NCBI RefSeq assembly: GCF_015687155.1
Contig: NZ_JADPQF010000001.1
Location: forward strand, 124,001-188,000
From: Aliikangiella sp. G2MR2-5
Lineage (GTDB): Bacteria > Pseudomonadota > Gammaproteobacteria > Enterobacterales > Kangiellaceae
DNA length: 64,000 bases
Direction: 5' to 3'
The notes under the pieces were generated by a model. That model searched no databases. It saw nothing but the letters and a program-made list of their open reading frames with translations, and had not been told where the DNA came from. Shown in pieces: positions 33,967-43,629 of the stretch (positions within the stretch are counted from its first letter, which is position 1; every line of letters begins with the position of its first letter). A program made the translations under genes and the position numbers.

Positions 33967-35112
33967 TTAGTATTCAGGTTGTCTTCTTTGTGGTTGTTGT
34001 ATTGCCGAGTCATTAAATAGATGAGTGATTAAATTGTAGCGAGTTCCACTAGTCGTCTCCTGTACTTCGTGTAGTAGTGAGCTAGAGAAAATCATTACAG
34101 TTCCAGGCTCTGCTCTATAGGGATGATCGCTAAATTCTTTAAAAACAACACCCCCTCCTTGATAGTCATCATTCAAGTTCATTGAAAACGCAAAGCGCCT
34201 GTACGCGACTTTTGGGTTGGTATTATCTCTGTGTCCCATCTCATTGCCTCCGCGTTTACCGACATATCTCGCAATATGCAGGTCTTCACGTCGGGTAACA
34301 TCAAACGCAAACGCTTTTTTAATCATGGGATTGACTCGTTGATGAGTTCTTTGGTCGATAAATTGAGTCAACTTTTTATCTCTAATTACCTGATCAACTC
34401 TATCTTGCCGGTTATGTTCGTAAATAGGCATCTTAAAATCTGTAGTAAAACCTGCCGTTTGGCTTCCAGATACAAAAAAGTTTCCCTGGGTTTCGAATGA
34501 GTCAATAAGCATCTTGCACTCATCACGTGTAAATACATTGGGAATTGTCAGGACGGGAGCATGAAATGGGTACCACTTTTCATTCTCGCTTTGCTGTGGA
34601 GGTGTAATTTGTTCCATAATATCTCTAATTGTTACATTGATATCTTGAGGATCGTCAAACCAGGAGCGAATTTGTCGAAGCCTGGTAAGTAAGACAATTC
34701 TGACTTGATGTCCATGATTTTTATGAAGACCGTAAGTAGCATGTATTGTACCTCCAGAGTCAGAAAGTACCGGGTTAGCAAATCTCGAGTCTTCTTTAAG
34801 CTTCTTATTAATAGACGCGTCACTGTTTGAGTGTATTGCTAGTACGCTGGCATTGCTATTGGTTAGCCGTTGATTGTTTTCAGCAAATGACCGTAAAATT
34901 TCGAGCGCTGTCGATTCTCTGGTGTTATTCAGAAATATTAATATTAAATGCCTGCCCGACAGGTGATCGTCTGCCAGGTTTAATATACGGCCGTCTTCAT
35001 CTCGTGATTCAAATGGTTTGGCTAAGTCTCCAGCTGATAGAGGTTGCACAAACTGTTTAATCAGAGGATCTGCAATTTCATATGTAGGTTTCATATTGTT
35101 CATATGGCGCAT
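33967..35112 (-). CDS. Redoxin-like domain fused to 2OG-Fe(II) dioxygenase
   Basis: Encodes 381 residues. The first 170 follow the AhpC/TSA fold (FESRDEDGRILNLADD, LILIFLNNTRES, ANPVLSDSGGTIHATYGL), but the site where a peroxidatic cysteine normally sits is NNTRES, so it is unlikely to be a peroxidase. The second half is a prolyl-4-hydroxylase-type oxygenase with GHRDN (His and Asp near 290), a distal His in SSLLHEV (near 347) and Arg in GTRYNL that would bind 2-oxoglutarate. No signal peptide. The substrate is likely a protein or a small molecule; unknown. Three in-frame ATGs occur at the start; the first is used here. Confidence 0.85.
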   Translation of the reverse strand: MRHMNNMKPTYEIADPLIKQFVQPLSAGDLAKPFESRDEDGRILNLADDHLSGRHLILIFLNNTRESTALEILRSFAENNQRLTNSNASVLAIHSNSDASINKKLKEDSRFANPVLSDSGGTIHATYGLHKNHGHQVRIVLLTRLRQIRSWFDDPQDINVTIRDIMEQITPPQQSENEKWYPFHAPVLTIPNVFTRDECKMLIDSFETQGNFFVSGSQTAGFTTDFKMPIYEHNRQDRVDQVIRDKKLTQFIDQRTHQRVNPMIKKAFAFDVTRREDLHIARYVGKRGGNEMGHRDNTNPKVAYRRFAFSMNLNDDYQGGGVVFKEFSDHPYRAEPGTVMIFSSSLLHEVQETTSGTRYNLITHLFNDSAIQQPQRRQPEY

Positions 35113-35402
35113 ATTAACTTATATTTCCTTCCTAACTCAATCGCTAACTCGATTAATAGCATTACCTTTGTTGTTCATTGTATGCAATATAATCCGTTTT
35201 GATTATTGTGCTTTGCAATAAGTATTCTTCAGAAAAGTATGTCGATTAAAAATTGAGTAATAAAAACAATAGTGATGATTTAAAATAAAAAAATTCAACC
35301 TGCATAATCAACATCCTGTTTAAACTGAGATTTTAATTTTGCATAAAAACGCTCTGGTTAAGAGGATGCTTGTAAAGGAAACTTATAAAGAAATCTGTCC
35401 GA

Positions 35403-35957
35403 TCACTTTAGTTCTTTTTCAAACTTCAGCGCTAGTTTTTTTATACCTTCACGCTTTTGAACTGCTTCATTTATCAAGCTTTGCTCGATACCTCGTTGCT
35501 TGCCTAGTTCGATAAATCTGTCGAGCTCTGCTACTTTTTCTCTTGCAGCAATGATATAAGATCGTTTGAGTTGAATCCTGGATTCTTGTTCATATTGAGC
35601 ATATAGCTCATGATCGGCGATCTGTTGTTTAGATGCCCGATTGTTAGTGAAACTACCTGATAATTGGGGGAGGTCGGCTGGTGGGACATTGATAGAACGT
35701 GCAAGGCTGGCAATCGCTTGATTGTCAAGTTTGATCTGATTTCCCAATTGTTTTTCTTTGATGACTAGTTCCAATTCAGATTTGAAATTGGGTAGATTTT
35801 TATCGCTTGTTTGTTTCGCAATATTGGAAATGTTAGGATCCTTCGCTGAAAAATTTTCTCTGTCTAGCGGAATTGGGTCTGGACTTTTACCATTTGTGAA
35901 CAAGTAGAGACATGTGCTAGCTATAACGAAAAAAAGACTAAGCAAAAATTTATACAT
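35403..35957 (-). CDS. Membrane-anchored helical periplasmic protein
   Basis: Encodes 184 residues, family not recognised. A single N-terminal membrane helix (FLLSLFFVIASTCLYLF) anchors a periplasmic, highly charged helical domain rich in Lys, Glu and Gln. Its start overlaps the stop of the parvulin-like gene by eight bases, so it is the third gene of an operon with the phospholipase-like gene. The anchored helical shape recalls lipase-specific foldases, but the sequence signature of that family was not found. Confidence 0.62.
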   Translation of the reverse strand: MYKFLLSLFFVIASTCLYLFTNGKSPDPIPLDRENFSAKDPNISNIAKQTSDKNLPNFKSELELVIKEKQLGNQIKLDNQAIASLARSINVPPADLPQLSGSFTNNRASKQQIADHELYAQYEQESRIQLKRSYIIAAREKVAELDRFIELGKQRGIEQSLINEAVQKREGIKKLALKFEKELK

Positions 35958-37131
35958 TGATTGTGATCCGTATTTGTTTTTTTAGTTTTCTTAGTAGAAA
36001 TTCGTAGCGTTTTCTGGCATGTTTTTTTGCAATTTCCAATGACGCGATATATCGTACTGTTTCGCTTTCAAGCGGATAGTAGTCATATTTGACATCGACT
36101 ACAGAAACCAATGTCCATGTTTTGACAGGAGAGAGTATCGGTTCGCTAACTTTATTTACAGGCAGACTAAATGCTAAATTATTCAACCACTCATTATTTT
36201 TGAGATGCCATTGCGTTTTTTTTTCTACTTGACCATTATCTAACTGGTCTTTAAACGTTTCGCTCAATCGTCTGGAAGAAAACTCCCAAGCAGCATATTT
36301 GACCTTCTGCTTGAATTTGAAAGACTCTCTATGAGCGTTATAAAAATCTTCAATATCTTTGCTGGTAACCTGCTTCTTGAAAGTTCTCAATGAATCGTTA
36401 TTGCCGTGTTGATTGAGTGATATTCCGTAATGGTCTCGTAACACATTTCTAAAATGTAAGGATTTGAAAATAGCCTTTGCCATTGAAAGTTCGCTCTCTG
36501 ATTTGTTCTTACAGTATTTTTTGTAGGAGATTTGAAAGCCGATTTCTCGAGAAATAATTTGGTGGTCGCCTTCAAATAGTCTTTGCTTATCTTGAATGTT
36601 TAAATTATTAAACAATGTTAGCAGGCTAAATCTTTTATATTTATCGAGCGGTAAAAGAATAACTTTATCGAGTGAGTGCTTTTGTTCGTCGGATAATACA
36701 TATCCAAGTCTCGATGTCAGTTTGAAATTACCAACCAGTTTTTTTAACTGAGGTAGAGTAAATTTCCTGGATGGATTTTCATCTTCCGAACTTAGTATGT
36801 TTTGCGGAAACTGTGAATGACAGAAGTTAATTATCTGCCTATTAATATGCCAGCTTAGAGAGTAATCAACTTCACTTAACTTTAACAGTTGTGGCTGCGT
36901 TTCTAACGTGTACTGATAGATTAACCTGTTATCCACCAGCTCTTCCGAAAAACGTGTTTTGTCGATCTCTTTGTTTGGTATCCAATGAGAATAGAGCCAG
37001 TCAAAAGTTAGCCGATCGATATAATGATTGCCAATCTTAATCGCGTACTTGCCGTTAAAGGCGTGGAGTGGGTAGACTGCAAGCAGCAGCCAACCCAACG
37101 ATAGGTAACTTGCTATTTTCAAGACTTTCAT
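35950..37131 (-). CDS. Exported parvulin/SurA-like protein
   Basis: Encodes 393 residues with a signal peptide (ASYLSLGWLLLAVYPLHA). The C-terminal third holds a degenerate PpiC-like pattern: EDFYNAHRESFKFKQKVKYAAWEF, then LPVNKVSEPILSPVKTWTLVSVVDVK and the closing basic helix typical of SurA/PrsA proteins. Many usual parvulin residues are absent, so isomerase activity is doubtful and a chaperone role is more likely. Six bases separate it from the phospholipase-like gene upstream, and it overlaps the next gene. Dedicated chaperone for that enzyme is inference. Confidence 0.62.
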   Translation of the reverse strand: MKVLKIASYLSLGWLLLAVYPLHAFNGKYAIKIGNHYIDRLTFDWLYSHWIPNKEIDKTRFSEELVDNRLIYQYTLETQPQLLKLSEVDYSLSWHINRQIINFCHSQFPQNILSSEDENPSRKFTLPQLKKLVGNFKLTSRLGYVLSDEQKHSLDKVILLPLDKYKRFSLLTLFNNLNIQDKQRLFEGDHQIISREIGFQISYKKYCKNKSESELSMAKAIFKSLHFRNVLRDHYGISLNQHGNNDSLRTFKKQVTSKDIEDFYNAHRESFKFKQKVKYAAWEFSSRRLSETFKDQLDNGQVEKKTQWHLKNNEWLNNLAFSLPVNKVSEPILSPVKTWTLVSVVDVKYDYYPLESETVRYIASLEIAKKHARKRYEFLLRKLKKQIRITINV

Positions 37132-37137
37132 AACAAT

Positions 37138-38151
37138 CTAAAAGCGAGTCATTGCATGGTTAAGGATATGAACCACCATTGCAATTGCGTGAGGCACGAC
37201 CTCTCGGGCTACTACCAGACGATCGGCATGAGATGTGGAATGAAGGACTGCGCCTCCATTGGCATAGGAAAAAGCACCTCCTTCGGTGAGAATTGGGCGA
37301 ATATCTGAACTTGAAGGATCGAGTACGGTAAAACTTTCCAGTGCAGTTGTTACTTTCTCAAAGTCGTTTAGTCTTTCCGACTCATAATAGTCTTTAACCC
37401 ATCCTTCCCAGCCAGAATGGTTTAAAGCTGAGGTTGTCCAGGTGTGATGAGGTTGTAGTAAATCTGTCGCATGCATTACGAACCCCAGTGATTGAATGTT
37501 AGGTTGATTCCAAAACTTCGAATACCAGTATTGCGCCAGATTGTCGAGAGGCTGGAAAGGGATGGTCTCAAAATCTTTATACATGCTGTAGTTTGAATAG
37601 CTATCAATACGATAATTGCTTTCAGTAATCTGGTAAGATTCATATTCTGAATCTTCACCAAACCAGCCTTTTTGACCTCCTCTACCGTCATCAAGATGGT
37701 CTCCTCGTAGCCAGGTTGCTGCCATATTGTCGACATCTCCCCAAACAGTTAGCTTGTCATAGTTGTAACCACCAATGTCATTGCCGTGAACATCGACTCC
37801 TTGGGTATGATTCTGAAAGTGCCAATAAGAGGTATAATTAACAATGCTTTCAGCGATTCCCCATAGCGGTGCATTCACACAGTCACCGGTAACAGCGCCG
37901 CATATGAAAGTATCCGCAAAATCGTCTACATCGTAAGCTCCCTGACCGAGTCTTTGCGCAAGTTCCTCAACGGTTATCCCTGCTGCTAGTGCGACTGCTT
38001 TCAATTTGTTATATGCCGTTGTTTCTGGATGGGCTTTCATGTAGGCGATTGCATCGAGGACAATTCGTTTGTGAGTTTCCTGTTTGTAGGCAAACGTTGG
38101 ATTAGAGAGACTCAGGAATAACAGTCCGATTATTATCCGTTTAAATAGCAT
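37138..38151 (-). CDS. Zinc-dependent phospholipase C/P1-nuclease-like secreted enzyme
   Basis: Encodes 337 residues. The ATG at 38149-38151 is chosen because the signal peptide (IIIGLLFLSLSNPTFA) starts there; an in-frame TTG lies 36 bases upstream. The mature part begins YKQETHKRIV and contains HFQNH and HATDLLQPHH, the metal-binding pattern HxxxDxxxxHH of zinc-dependent phospholipase C and P1 nucleases. W and H residues at the N-terminus of the mature form also fit. Such enzymes hydrolyse phospholipids or nucleic acids outside the cell. It is the first gene of a three-gene operon. Confidence 0.74.
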   Translation of the reverse strand: MLFKRIIIGLLFLSLSNPTFAYKQETHKRIVLDAIAYMKAHPETTAYNKLKAVALAAGITVEELAQRLGQGAYDVDDFADTFICGAVTGDCVNAPLWGIAESIVNYTSYWHFQNHTQGVDVHGNDIGGYNYDKLTVWGDVDNMAATWLRGDHLDDGRGGQKGWFGEDSEYESYQITESNYRIDSYSNYSMYKDFETIPFQPLDNLAQYWYSKFWNQPNIQSLGFVMHATDLLQPHHTWTTSALNHSGWEGWVKDYYESERLNDFEKVTTALESFTVLDPSSSDIRPILTEGGAFSYANGGAVLHSTSHADRLVVAREVVPHAIAMVVHILNHAMTRF

Positions 38152-38391
38152 GTTTCTGGCTCTTGGTATAATGAATGAGAGCTTCAAAATTTAGGCGATT
38201 TATATGACATATTCTTTAAAGTAATAAGAAGACTTAAAGAGAATGGGTAAAAATAAAGTGAAGAGATATTTAACTAAGAGTGAGATTGGGAAATTATCCT
38301 GTTTGGTGATATTTCAACTAACTTAGCGTATGATGCCTGTAAATCGTATCCTGCTTTACAGGATATTATTACCGATGAAAAAGGAGAAGCA

Positions 38392-38796
38392 ATGAAGCTT
38401 ATTATAAAAGGTTTAATGGGATTGGTTATTCTGTTGGCTCAGGTAGATGCCTATGCGAAGGTTTATAAATGGGTTGATAAGGATGGGAAGGTCCACTATT
38501 CCGATAAACCACAAAGTGAAAAAGCTCAGGAAGTTGAAGTCAAGGAAATTCCTACAACAAAAACGGTTAAAGCGAAAATAAAGCCTATTCAAACGAGCAA
38601 TAGTAATACTTCAAGCTCATCAAGATCGAGCTCCTCATCTAAAAACTATGGCAACATGCAATCTTGTAGCTATATTAAAGGTGAAATGCGAAAGGCTCAA
38701 AAAAAAGTTAACAGCAAAGATGAAATGGAAGCCAGGTTTGCAAAAGTCTATGTAAATAAAGCGAAAGAAATGCTAGCTAACAAAAAGTGCAAGTAG
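38392..38796 (+). CDS. DUF4124 domain-containing protein
   Basis: Encodes 134 residues: signal peptide (LMGLVILLAQVDAYA), then the DUF4124 core VYKWVDKDGKVHYSDKP at 24-40, a Ser/Asn-rich linker and a basic helical C-terminus with two cysteines. DUF4124 proteins are small periplasmic proteins of unknown function common in proteobacteria. GGAGAAGCA precedes the ATG. A TCCTGCTTTACAGGA hairpin lies in its leader. It converges on mnmC with three bases between. Confidence 0.85.
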   Translation: MKLIIKGLMGLVILLAQVDAYAKVYKWVDKDGKVHYSDKPQSEKAQEVEVKEIPTTKTVKAKIKPIQTSNSNTSSSSRSSSSSKNYGNMQSCSYIKGEMRKAQKKVNSKDEMEARFAKVYVNKAKEMLANKKCK

Positions 38797-38799
38797 CTT

Positions 38800-40884
38800 C
38801 TATATTGTTCCCGCTCCAGAAGACCTGCGTTTCATTTGTTGAATGACATATCTTCCCGGGAATAATACTTTGGCAAGAGTACTTGCTATCGGACTTATCT
38901 GGCCGGCAATCTGACTGGCCAGAAACTCACTGCCTAATAGCGAATAAACCAGACCGTGAGAACCATAGGCTGTGTTGAGCCAGAGCCCAGGCAAGTTATA
39001 ATAGCTAAGATTCTCTCGTCTTAATCTGGATTGACCTAAATTTGCGAAGTCAGAGCTGAGCTTTTCCAAGTTGATTGCAGCTCCGATAATCGGTAATCGA
39101 TCAATTGCATGCCGGCGATAGCCCAGTGTGCCTCTAAGAGGAATGGCTTCAACTTCTTCCTCTCCAATAAATTCAATTCCCAATTCTCGAGTTAAAGCGA
39201 TGGCATTCTTAAGAATATCATTCTGACTATTGCGGTCGAGCTCATCGTTCAAAAAATTTTCAAATGTAGTGCCTATATGAAGAGTTTTGTCCGGGCGATT
39301 GATCAGGTAAGCTTTTTCGCAAATAGCTTCTTTTAAATTTGGCGAAAGATTTTTGTGAGAAATAAAAACTGTTTGCCCGCGACTCATATTGGTCGGGTAG
39401 TGGAGGTATTGATCCAGCAACTTACAGTTTGCGCCACCTGCTAAAATGACATGATCGTAGTACTCGGTCTGTGTTACTTCATCCAAGTTGTTTAATGAAA
39501 TATTCAAAATCCATTTGCTATCATGATTGATAACTGAATCAATCGTGTGATTAACTTTTAAAGCTAGTTTGTCATCGCAAAGAGAGAGCAGAGTATTGCA
39601 GTATTCTGGAATAGACAATGCCGCCGAATGTGGGAAGCGAACAGCTCGTTTATTGTTGAAGTACTCTTCTGGTTTTATCCAGTCAGACAAGCCCAATTTT
39701 TGTGCGAGAGACAGTAATTGATGCTGGCTTTTTTCATCCGGTAAAAGGCGAATGAGTCCGTCGCTTAAAAACAAGCCCTCTTTTCTCGATGGTTCCAAAC
39801 TATTGATGAATTGCAGCAAATATAAATAGGCTAGCCAGTTAAACTGACTGTTCAGGTTCATATCGGAAGTTAACTGGGGATGATAAATACCAGCTGCAGC
39901 GCCTGATGCAGCACAAGCTATAGTATTTTCTTTTTCATATAAGTCGACGTTAAATCCCTTTTCAACAAGTTTATAGGCAGTGGCACAACCTGCCAGTCCT
40001 GCTCCAATGATTGCTACCCTGGTTTTTGCGACCATTAGTCGAGAGTTTTTTATTGTTAACCAGGGACTCTCGTATTTTAAGTTGACAAATTTTGGTAAAT
40101 GGTCGCTGTCTTCATTCGGGGCGAAGACTGCTGTCAGCATCTCTCGTTTTCTTCCATACCCCTTACGCTTACAAATTGTAAAGCCCGCGTTTATCAGTGG
40201 CTTTTTAACTGCGGCGGCAACACTAAATGTTGATAGGCGGGTTCCTTTTTTTGAAATTTTAGCGACCTGTTTACAAATAGATTCTCCCCACATACTTTCA
40301 TTTTTTGCTGGCGCAAAACCGTCGAAGAACCAGTGATCTATTTTATTTTTATCAGGCTGGTGGCTGAACTCTTCATTTAAATCTTCTAGCGCATCTTCAA
40401 CCGGCATTAGAAAAAGCGTCAGTGATAGTTTAAGTTCGGGAAATTCAATGCGGTGACGACCAAAGGTTAATGACGGATAGTTTTGATAAAGTTGAGCGGC
40501 AATCTCATTAAATTCTGACCAGTGTTTAGTCGCTCTTAAAAAGTCCTTTGAGCGAAATGGTCGTTTCTCAATCGAAATGTAATGAAGATGCCGAACGTTA
40601 TTGTCACTTTGATCTTGTATGAAGTCACGCCAGCAATCGGCTGTCATTAAAAAGTTGAGCCCGCTGCCAAATCCAAGTTCCGCTACAGTAAAGTAAGACT
40701 GATTTGTCACCTTCCAGTCATCGGGAAGCTGGTTTCCTTCTAAAAATACATAGCGAGATTCAGCCAGACCATCTTCAGGGTTAAAGTAGATATCGTCAAA
40801 TTCTCGGCTAAAAGGAACATCATTACGCCACTCGATGTCTGCGGGTTTAACAGAATCGAATTGGCGTAAGAATCCGCTGCTCAT
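38800..40884 (-). CDS. mnmC: MnmC: bifunctional tRNA wobble-uridine modification enzyme
   Basis: Encodes 694 residues, typical of full-length fused MnmC. The N-terminal half (about 1-250) is the SAM-dependent methyltransferase (GFGSGLNFLMTA), and the C-terminal half opens with an FAD-binding motif IGAGLAGCATA near 292. The enzyme removes the carboxymethyl group from cmnm5(s2)U and then methylates to give mnm5(s2)U at position 34 of several tRNAs. The gene is cytoplasmic housekeeping and upstream of nothing obvious on its strand; folE precedes it with about 50 bases between. Confidence 0.95.
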   Translation of the reverse strand: MSSGFLRQFDSVKPADIEWRNDVPFSREFDDIYFNPEDGLAESRYVFLEGNQLPDDWKVTNQSYFTVAELGFGSGLNFLMTADCWRDFIQDQSDNNVRHLHYISIEKRPFRSKDFLRATKHWSEFNEIAAQLYQNYPSLTFGRHRIEFPELKLSLTLFLMPVEDALEDLNEEFSHQPDKNKIDHWFFDGFAPAKNESMWGESICKQVAKISKKGTRLSTFSVAAAVKKPLINAGFTICKRKGYGRKREMLTAVFAPNEDSDHLPKFVNLKYESPWLTIKNSRLMVAKTRVAIIGAGLAGCATAYKLVEKGFNVDLYEKENTIACAASGAAAGIYHPQLTSDMNLNSQFNWLAYLYLLQFINSLEPSRKEGLFLSDGLIRLLPDEKSQHQLLSLAQKLGLSDWIKPEEYFNNKRAVRFPHSAALSIPEYCNTLLSLCDDKLALKVNHTIDSVINHDSKWILNISLNNLDEVTQTEYYDHVILAGGANCKLLDQYLHYPTNMSRGQTVFISHKNLSPNLKEAICEKAYLINRPDKTLHIGTTFENFLNDELDRNSQNDILKNAIALTRELGIEFIGEEEVEAIPLRGTLGYRRHAIDRLPIIGAAINLEKLSSDFANLGQSRLRRENLSYYNLPGLWLNTAYGSHGLVYSLLGSEFLASQIAGQISPIASTLAKVLFPGRYVIQQMKRRSSGAGTI

Positions 40885-40932
40885 TGACTTATTTTCTCTT
40901 TTATCTGAAACGAAAAAGCAGGAAATCGAGGA

Positions 40933-41487
40933 CTAGTCTTTTACCAGGGTTAGAAACTCTGCTCGTGTTGCTGGTTTTGAACGGAAAGTACCAAGCATTA
41001 CCGAGGTTTTCATAGTGGAATTCTGTTTTTCGACACCGCGCATCATCATGCACATATGTTTGGCTTCGATGATAACGCCAACGCCAGAAGCACAGGTAAC
41101 TTTCATAATTGCTTCTGCAATTTGTTTGGTCATGTTTTCCTGTATCTGCAAGCGGCGAGCGAACATATCTACGATACGAGCAATTTTTGAAAGCCCGATA
41201 ACTTTACCCGTGGGTAAGTAGGCTACATGACACTTGCCGATGAATGGCAGCATATGGTGTTCACACAAAGAGTAAAGCTCAATATCTTTAACGATAACCA
41301 TTTCATCATTGTCTGACTCAAAAATCGCGCCGTTGACAACTTCATCGAGGTCCTGATGGTATCCACGAGTAAGAAACTGCATGGCTTTAGCTGCCCGTTT
41401 GGGAGTATCGAGTAAGCCATCTCGATTTATGTCTTCGCCCAGTGCAGTCAAAATGTTTTGATAGTTTTCAGTAAGTTTGTCAATCAT
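40933..41487 (-). CDS. folE: FolE: GTP cyclohydrolase I
   Basis: Encodes 184 residues. CEHHMLPF at 75-82 holds the zinc ligands Cys75 and His78, with Cys146-type region in [11 protein letters not shown] next to the GTP-binding residues. It converts GTP to dihydroneopterin triphosphate, the first step of folate and pterin synthesis. Full length for the family. It may be read together with mnmC. Confidence 0.95.
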   Translation of the reverse strand: MIDKLTENYQNILTALGEDINRDGLLDTPKRAAKAMQFLTRGYHQDLDEVVNGAIFESDNDEMVIVKDIELYSLCEHHMLPFIGKCHVAYLPTGKVIGLSKIARIVDMFARRLQIQENMTKQIAEAIMKVTCASGVGVIIEAKHMCMMMRGVEKQNSTMKTSVMLGTFRSKPATRAEFLTLVKD

Positions 41488-41584
41488 TGGATTTCTCTTG
41501 AGTTGTTACTCTGCGCCAGGAGTTTAAACTGAGTTCTTTCTCCGAAGCGCGCTTTTGGCCACTATTGTAGATGAGCCTGCGCTT

Positions 41585-42208
41585 CTAGCCAAGTGCAAGC
41601 CAAAGTCCGACGCCCACCATCAGGCTACCTGAAAGTCTGTTCAGTAATTGAACATTGCTGGTGTTTTGCAGTAATTTTCCTAATGTTCGGCCTCCAGTAG
41701 CGTATAGCGTAAGGAAGACAAACTCTGTAATTAGAATGATAGCAACCAGTGCCGCCAGTTGTGGAGCCATGGAAAGTTCAGGGTTTATAAAAGGGGGTAA
41801 AAGGGAAACGGTAAATGCCCAACCTTTTGGATTGGCAATTGCTGTAACAAAGCCCTGGGTCATTAGCTGCTTTTCGCTGATTTGAGTCGTTTGTTTCGTG
41901 TCCAGATTAATCGCCATCTTCCCCTTTGACAACCACATCTGAACGCCGAGGTAAATCAGGTAGGCTCCGCCGCAATATTTAAGGACTAAAAAAGTCAGAG
42001 GGAAGTTCAACATGATGGAAGCGACGCCGATAACGGCAAGTACGGACACAGTTGCTACGCCAACGAGCTCACCCCACATCATCCAGAATGTTTTTCGTAC
42101 TCCCAGAGTGATCCCTAGCGTCAAGGCTAGTGTCATACACATACCCGGGGTAGCTGATACCAGCATAAAAGTGGGGATAAATAATGAAAGTAGAGTAAGG
42201 TCAAGCAA
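41585..42208 (-). CDS. LysE-family amino acid exporter
   Basis: Encodes 207 residues with six membrane segments. The N-terminus LLSLFIPTFMLVSATPGMCMTLALTLGITLGVRKT has the PGP-like PGM turn of LysE/RhtB proteins, which export amino acids across the inner membrane. The start is TTG at 42206-42208, since no suitable ATG exists in front of the first helix. Substrate unknown. Confidence 0.85.
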   Translation of the reverse strand: MLDLTLLSLFIPTFMLVSATPGMCMTLALTLGITLGVRKTFWMMWGELVGVATVSVLAVIGVASIMLNFPLTFLVLKYCGGAYLIYLGVQMWLSKGKMAINLDTKQTTQISEKQLMTQGFVTAIANPKGWAFTVSLLPPFINPELSMAPQLAALVAIILITEFVFLTLYATGGRTLGKLLQNTSNVQLLNRLSGSLMVGVGLWLALG

Positions 42209-42411
42209 GCTAAAAGGATCCGTTAACGAAAAAGCCCGTCACTTATTATACTCTTCAGCGAGAGCGACAAAGTACATAAGAAGCGGATATTAACATATCC
42301 ACTGATAAGGCGTTACAATAACTGGATTAGTACTTATCTATAGAATCTGAATCGCGCTTGAGATGGATATAACCTGACAAGTTTTCAGATTCTTATTGCT
42401 GAAACATAACG

Positions 42412-43629
42412 ATGCCTCCCTCATCGACCAAGGATAATCAGTTGAGTAATAAGTTAAAAATTGTTGCAGACGAAAATATGCCGCATATCGACTCGCTTTT
42501 CGGCGATTACGCTGAGATCTCTTTTAGGCCTGGTCGTCAGATTTCTGCCCAAGATGTCAGGCATGCGGATGCCTTGCTTTGCCGTTCTATTACCGATATC
42601 AATGCCCGCTTATTGCAGAGTTCAACGGTAAAGTTTGTAGGATCTGCAACAATAGGCACTGATCATCTGGACACAGAATGGATGGACAACAATCAAATTT
42701 GCTGGACAAATGCCGCTGGTTGCAATGCCGACGCGGTCGCACAGTATGTTATGAGTGCAATCGCTCATTGGCTGATAAATGAAAATAGACGGTTAGAAGA
42801 TATTTGCGTTGGAATCGTTGGCGCCGGTAATGTGGGTACCAGCTTATCTCGTTGTCTGGGCTGGTTCGGTGTTAAATACCTGCTGTGTGATCCTTTATTA
42901 GAATGCCTGGGCGACCCAAGAAGCTTTGTGAGTTTTGACGAGGTATCTGGTTGTGATGTTGTTACTTTTCACGTGCCTATGTCCCACAAAGGTAACTATC
43001 CTACCTATCATTTAGTTGACAAAAACTGGCTCGGCACTCTTACTGATAAACAGTTGGTTATTAATGCTTCTCGCGGCGCAGTGATAGATAATTGTGCTTT
43101 GTCTGATTATTTGAAAAGAGGGAATTCTGCTCAATTTGTACTCGATGTTTTTGAGAACGAGCCCGAGATTGATCAAGTGCTTGTTGAAGGATGTTTGTTA
43201 GCTACACCGCACATAGCCGGTCACACTATAGAAGGAAAGTCGCGCGGTAGCTGGATGATATATCAGCGCTTTTGTGAGTATTTTGACTTGCCTTGCACGG
43301 TTACGCTGGATGAGTTGTTACCTGCTAAAAATGAAGTATTGCTGGCCGCTGGGCGTACACTCGATAACATTCTCCTCGTGTATGATATTGTCAAGGATAG
43401 CAGTCACTTAAAGCATTTTGTTAGCAATAAAACTTCACAAGAAAAACATCTCGGTCATTTTTTTGATAGTTTAAGACGAAACTATGTTCAGGAGTTTGGT
43501 CTTCAGTCTAACGGTTTGCCGCGAAGAGATTATTCCGGCTGGATACTGAGGACTTCCGATAGTTGTCATACTTCTGAAGCAAAGCTCCTGCTTGATTCAT
43601 CGCGTGCCTGGCAAGTTGGGGCTGTTTGA
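42412..43629 (+). CDS. pdxB: PdxB: erythronate-4-phosphate dehydrogenase
   Basis: Encodes 405 residues. KIVADENMPHIDSLFG is the family's N-terminal block, GIVGAGNVGTSLSRCL the NAD-binding loop and HIAGHTIEGK the catalytic histidine region; PdxB has the extra C-terminal dimerisation domain seen here. It acts in the second step of pyridoxal phosphate synthesis. The ATG at 42412 gives a short leader; a TTG at 42442 with AAGGA before it would start closer to the usual N-terminus. The stop codon lies 33 bases inside the convergent GGDEF gene. Confidence 0.93.
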   Translation: MPPSSTKDNQLSNKLKIVADENMPHIDSLFGDYAEISFRPGRQISAQDVRHADALLCRSITDINARLLQSSTVKFVGSATIGTDHLDTEWMDNNQICWTNAAGCNADAVAQYVMSAIAHWLINENRRLEDICVGIVGAGNVGTSLSRCLGWFGVKYLLCDPLLECLGDPRSFVSFDEVSGCDVVTFHVPMSHKGNYPTYHLVDKNWLGTLTDKQLVINASRGAVIDNCALSDYLKRGNSAQFVLDVFENEPEIDQVLVEGCLLATPHIAGHTIEGKSRGSWMIYQRFCEYFDLPCTVTLDELLPAKNEVLLAAGRTLDNILLVYDIVKDSSHLKHFVSNKTSQEKHLGHFFDSLRRNYVQEFGLQSNGLPRRDYSGWILRTSDSCHTSEAKLLLDSSRAWQVGAV

